In this document: positions 33,930-35,938 of the stretch, piece after piece | Layout: every line of letters starts with the position of its first letter | How positions within the stretch are numbered: position 1 is the first letter of the stretch | Assembly: GCA_019359285.1 (NCBI GenBank) | Contig: JAHHHQ010000006.1 | Location: 1 to 35,938, forward strand | Origin: Nodosilinea sp. WJT8-NPBG4 | GTDB taxonomy: Bacteria > Cyanobacteriota > Cyanobacteriia > Phormidesmidales > Phormidesmidaceae | DNA length: 35,938 nt | Direction: 5' to 3' | Made by a program: the position numbers and the translations under genes | Notes under the pieces: model-generated | The model's database searches: none | The model's input: the letters and a program-made list of their open reading frames with translations, nothing else | What the model was told of the DNA's origin: nothing

Positions 33930-34646
33930 ATGCTAAACCGCTTCATTAAGCTCACTGGGATTGCCTTATTCGTGGCCTCAATCGTGCCTGCTGTCCAGCA
34001 AGCCCGTTCTGGTTACATGCCTGATACATCCACCTCTACCCCTAAACCAGGGCTCACAGGTGAAATTTCTTCCCCGGTGCCTCAGGCGACAGTGCCACCC
34101 GTTGAGAGCCCTCAAGGGCTGTCCGTTAATGCTAGCCTGGGCGAGGTGGCCTCCCTCGGCCCACAGACTGCATTAGTACCTCCTCAGAGCAGTCAAGCAC
34201 CGCCTGCTGACGCTAACCTGGCTAACTCAACCCTTGCGATCGCCCCACAAGCCGAAGATGTTCGCGTAGAAATTCACCTGCGGCATCATGAAGTCTTGGT
34301 CTACCAGGGCGAAACTATAACCAAACGCTACCCCATTGGGGTAGGCCAGTCTGGATGGGAAACGCCTGTAGGTACCTTTCAAGTGCAGCAGATGCGCGAA
34401 AACCCCACTTGGATAAGTCCCTTCACTGATGAGCGAATTCCTGGCGGCGATGCCCGCAATCCATTGGGTACGCGGTGGATTGGCTTTTGGACAGACGGCC
34501 ACAATTGGATCGGGTTTCACGGCACTCGCAACCCAGCAACGGTGGGTAGAAATGCATCTCACGGATGCATCCACATGCACAGATCTGATCTCGAAGCTCT
34601 GTATAGTCAGGTCAAGCTTGGCACCTCAGTCACTGTGAAACAGTAG
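33930..34646 (+). CDS. L,D-transpeptidase (YkuD domain)
   Basis: About 238 residues. An N-terminal signal peptide or anchor (LNRFIKLTGIALFVASIVPA) is followed by a Pro/Ser/Thr-rich linker (~30-110) and a YkuD catalytic domain. This begins VRVEIHLRHHEVLVYQGETI and contains WETPVGTFQVQQM, WIGFHGTRNP with the catalytic His, and SHGCIHMHRSDLEALY with the nucleophilic Cys (~213). The enzyme forms 3-3 cross-links or attaches proteins in peptidoglycan in the periplasm. The linker resembles a wall-spanning tether. The ATG at 33930 is chosen because the signal peptide starts there; a GTG at 33897 is the alternative. A 17-bp hairpin follows. Confidence 0.93.
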   Translation: MLNRFIKLTGIALFVASIVPAVQQARSGYMPDTSTSTPKPGLTGEISSPVPQATVPPVESPQGLSVNASLGEVASLGPQTALVPPQSSQAPPADANLANSTLAIAPQAEDVRVEIHLRHHEVLVYQGETITKRYPIGVGQSGWETPVGTFQVQQMRENPTWISPFTDERIPGGDARNPLGTRWIGFWTDGHNWIGFHGTRNPATVGRNASHGCIHMHRSDLEALYSQVKLGTSVTVKQ

Positions 34647-34710
34647 GCCAGCAGTCTGCATAATTATCGCCCTATCCTGGCTGCACTGATCGAGGCTAAA
34701 TAGAGCCGAT

Positions 34711-34758
34711 ATTTTGCCTGTGCTGTATCTTCCTAAAGAGGTACAGCACAGGCAAAAT
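34711..34758 (+). terminator. 17-bp perfect hairpin after the L,D-transpeptidase gene
   Basis: The arms 34711-34727 and 34742-34758 are perfect 17-bp inverse complements (ATTTTGCCTGTGCTGTA), with a 14-bp loop that can partly pair further. It begins 64 bp after the transpeptidase stop. Only a weak T-run follows, but the arms are strong enough to act as a terminator. Confidence 0.75.
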
Positions 34759-34815
34759 GCTTTGCAATGGGTGAGCGCTTTTCCTCAACGAAAATATTGT
34801 TAAAAAGTTCCAAAC

Positions 34816-34839
34816 TATTGATAGATAGATTTATCAATA
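34816..34839. promoter_or_regulatory. Candidate operator palindrome before the repeat-protein gene
   Basis: TATTGATA (34816-34823) and TATCAATA (34832-34839) form a perfect 8-bp inverted repeat with an 8-bp spacer. It lies about 67 bp upstream of the repeat-protein ATG, in an AT-rich stretch. It could be a dimeric regulator site or part of the promoter. This is inference from position only. Confidence 0.3.
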
Positions 34840-34906
34840 AGCCTCTTTAGCCTTTTAGCAAGTGCTTTTAACAGCGCCAAGTTTAAATCATTTTCAAGAG
34901 GTAATT

Positions 34907-35623
34907 ATGAACGCTCAAAATCGCCTTGTTTGCGCCTTGACTGGTCTAGCCGGTGCCATATTGACAGGTGCATTGATCGGTATACCCAGTGGGGTTGCTC
35001 AGGTCAACGGTGCCGGACAATCGCCTGGGACAACTGGCGCAGGTCAGCAACAGCCATCTGGGACAACTGGCGCAGGTCAGCAGCAGCCATCTGGGACAAC
35101 TGGCGCAGGTCAACAGCAGCCGTCTGGGACAATTGGCGCAGACCAGCAGCAACCGTCCAGGACAACTGGCGCAGGTCAACAACCGGGAACCGTTCAACAG
35201 CAGCAGCCAGGGACTGTTCAACAGCAGCAGCAACCGGGGACCGTTCAACAGCAGCGGCAACCGGGGGCTGTTCAACAGCAGCAGCAGCCAGGAACCGTTC
35301 AGCAGCAACAGCAGCCGGGGACTGTTCAACAACAGCAGCAGCAACCGGGGACCGTTCAACAGCAGCGGCAACCGGGGACTGTCCAACAGCAACAGCAGCC
35401 AGGAACCGTTCAGCAGCAACAGCAGCCGGGGACTGTTCAACAACAGCAGCAGCAACCGGGAACCGTTCAACAGCAACAGCGACAGCAGCCAGGGACCGTC
35501 CAACAGCAGCGGCAGCCGGGGGCTGTTCAACAACAGCAGCAGCCGGGGACCGTTCAACAGCAACAGCAACCGGGGGCTGTTCAACAGCAACAACAAGATG
35601 AAGGTGTGCGTGCCCTGTGGTAA
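34907..35623 (+). CDS. Secreted Q/P/G/T tandem-repeat protein
   Basis: About 238 residues. A signal peptide (MNAQNRLVCALTGLAGAILT, cleavage near PSGVAQ-VNG) starts the protein, with GAGG six bases before the ATG. Residues ~39-95 are about five 11-residue repeats of the type TTGAGQQQPSG (33-bp DNA units). The rest is about 15 units of PG(T/A)V followed by 4-7 Gln/Arg residues, ending QQQQDEGVRALW. There is no recognisable folded domain. The other two forward frames and one reverse frame are also open over the repeats; the signal peptide and Shine-Dalgarno decide the true frame. Function unknown: an intrinsically disordered, possibly aggregating wall or extracellular protein is inference. The gene lies 260 bp after an L,D-transpeptidase. 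Confidence 0.75.
   Translation: MNAQNRLVCALTGLAGAILTGALIGIPSGVAQVNGAGQSPGTTGAGQQQPSGTTGAGQQQPSGTTGAGQQQPSGTIGADQQQPSRTTGAGQQPGTVQQQQPGTVQQQQQPGTVQQQRQPGAVQQQQQPGTVQQQQQPGTVQQQQQQPGTVQQQRQPGTVQQQQQPGTVQQQQQPGTVQQQQQQPGTVQQQQRQQPGTVQQQRQPGAVQQQQQPGTVQQQQQPGAVQQQQQDEGVRALW
35027..35185 (+). repeat. 33-bp tandem repeats inside the repeat-protein gene
   Basis: Units starting near 35027, 35060, 35093, 35126 and 35159 share GGGACAACTGGCGCAGGTCA-type sequence, differing mainly in synonymous or single-residue changes. They code for TTGAGQQQPSG-like units. Confidence 0.85.
35240..35461 (+). repeat. 111-bp tandem duplication of Q-rich units
   Basis: 35240-35350 and 35351-35461 are near-identical 111-bp copies, each coding four PGxV-Gln units of 9, 9, 9 and 10 residues, with one QQQRQ marker per copy. 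They differ at only a few bases. This is a second-order repeat inside the Q-rich region. Confidence 0.85.
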
Positions 35624-35687
35624 CTGTGACGTTTTAACTCAGCTTCTATCGTGTGGCTGAGCTACGGTGAATGACAATAACAAAATC
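35624..35687. other. 3' flank of the repeat-protein gene
   Basis: A short non-coding spacer. No clear terminator is seen before the MITE-like element. Confidence 0.5.
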
Positions 35688-35784
35688 GGCGTTGCTGAGT
35701 ATGAGTATGCATCAAACATGCGGCCTTCTTTTGGGACATACGTTCGCATGCTTCCCCAGATTCGTACCACTATTCAGCAATGCC
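35688..35784. mobile_element. MITE-like element (~97 bp) with IS-type terminal repeats
   Basis: The left end GGCGTTGCTGAGTATGAG and the inverse of the right end, GGCATTGCTGAATAGTGG, match over the first 11 bp except one and share about 19 of 26 bases. The interior is non-coding. The same terminus, GGCGTTGCTGAAT, appears at 35813 just outside the IS1-type transposase gene, so this may be a non-autonomous derivative of that or a related element. Confidence 0.6.
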
Positions 35785-35812
35785 ACAACATTTTGAAGTT
35801 CCTACTAAAACA

Positions 35813-35938
35813 GGCGTTGCTGAATTAAGAGATGAATCTTGAAGGAACTGGGACATCGTCGAACTTGAGGTAGTGAAGTAGCAATCGAACAGAGTGAGCT
35901 AGCATTTCTACAGACTTGGAATAGCAGAGCGTTTTGCG
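35813..35938 (-). mobile_element. IS1-type insertion sequence, one end
   Basis: The terminus GGCGTTGCTGAATTAAGAG begins at 35813. The transposase frame on the minus strand enters from the right edge and ends with a TAA at 35825-35827, inside the terminal repeat. The rest of the element lies outside the window. Confidence 0.75.
35825..35938 (-). CDS. IS1-type transposase, C-terminus only
   Basis: 37 codons are visible. The start RKTLCYSKSVEMLAHSVRLL followed by LHYLKFDDVPVP matches the C-terminal end of IS1-family (InsB-type DDE) transposases, where R-K-T-L-x-x-S-K-S-V-E is characteristic. The N-terminal zinc-binding part and the catalytic residues lie beyond the right edge. The stop sits within the terminal repeat. 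Confidence 0.8.
   Translation of the reverse strand, partial: RKTLCYSKSVEMLAHSVRLLLHYLKFDDVPVPSRFIS

Noticed and set aside
33770..33955. 61-codon minus-strand frame overlapping the L,D-transpeptidase start
   Set aside because: Overlaps the signal-peptide region of a clear gene and has no supporting features.
35027..35596. CRISPR-like array
   Set aside because: The repeats are directly adjoining, in phase with codons and lack unique spacers; they belong to a protein-coding tandem repeat.

Overview
The window comes from a cyanobacterium. It carries psaD (photosystem I subunit II), a BtpA-family gene (photosystem I biogenesis), a Tic20-like membrane protein, a CPP1-like J-domain-type protein, an S-layer-homology protein and a VKOR-thioredoxin fusion. 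The palindrome GCGATCGC (HIP1), a hallmark of many cyanobacterial genomes, recurs in and between genes across most of the window. The DNA looks GC-rich, which would fit a Leptolyngbya/Nodosilinea-like filamentous lineage, but the genus is inference only.

Layout. 1-113 is the tail of an IS5-type transposase. 0.2-3.5 kb holds an SRPBCC protein, an ACT-domain malic enzyme, and a GNAT plus VOC gene pair, followed by a decayed ORF. 4.2-6.9 kb is an efflux pair on the minus strand: an HlyD-type adaptor and a MacB/FtsX-type permease, with no ATPase gene nearby and a small palindrome in front of the adaptor. 7-10.5 kb has a Gfo/Idh oxidoreductase, an unrecognised conserved-looking protein and 4-hydroxyphenylpyruvate dioxygenase. 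10.6-14.8 kb has the CPP1-like protein, a CPA1-type cation/proton antiporter broken by a frameshift at an A-tract, a TrkA-like protein and a glucose-dehydrogenase-like SDR. 15-17.2 kb holds psaD with a clear terminator, then trpE. 17.2-22.2 kb has a secreted hypothetical protein, an SLH protein, a coiled-coil protein, rpsF, an FAH-family hydrolase, a Tic20-like protein and a four-cysteine mini-protein. 22.3-25.2 kb has a DEAD-box RNA helicase and rimO. 25.5-28.6 kb has btpA, the VKOR-Trx fusion, a DUF2809 protein and a TerB-like protein. 28.7-33.1 kb (minus strand) has a small secreted protein, a CapA-family protein and a transmembrane Ser/Thr kinase. 33.9-35.6 kb has an L,D-transpeptidase and a secreted Q/P/G/T tandem-repeat protein. 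The right edge holds a ~97-bp MITE-like element and the end of an IS1-type element.

Most genes are single housekeeping or conserved cyanobacterial genes in alternating orientation, so the window is mainly core genome bordered by insertion sequences. The parts least explained by standard annotation are the repeat protein at 34.9-35.6 kb with its internal 111-bp duplication, the MITE/IS1 end beside it, the 22-bp perfect hairpin after the helicase gene, the family of T/G-A/C-rich palindromes in intergenic gaps, and the frameshifted antiporter. I found no convincing tRNA, rRNA, CRISPR array, prophage or defence system.
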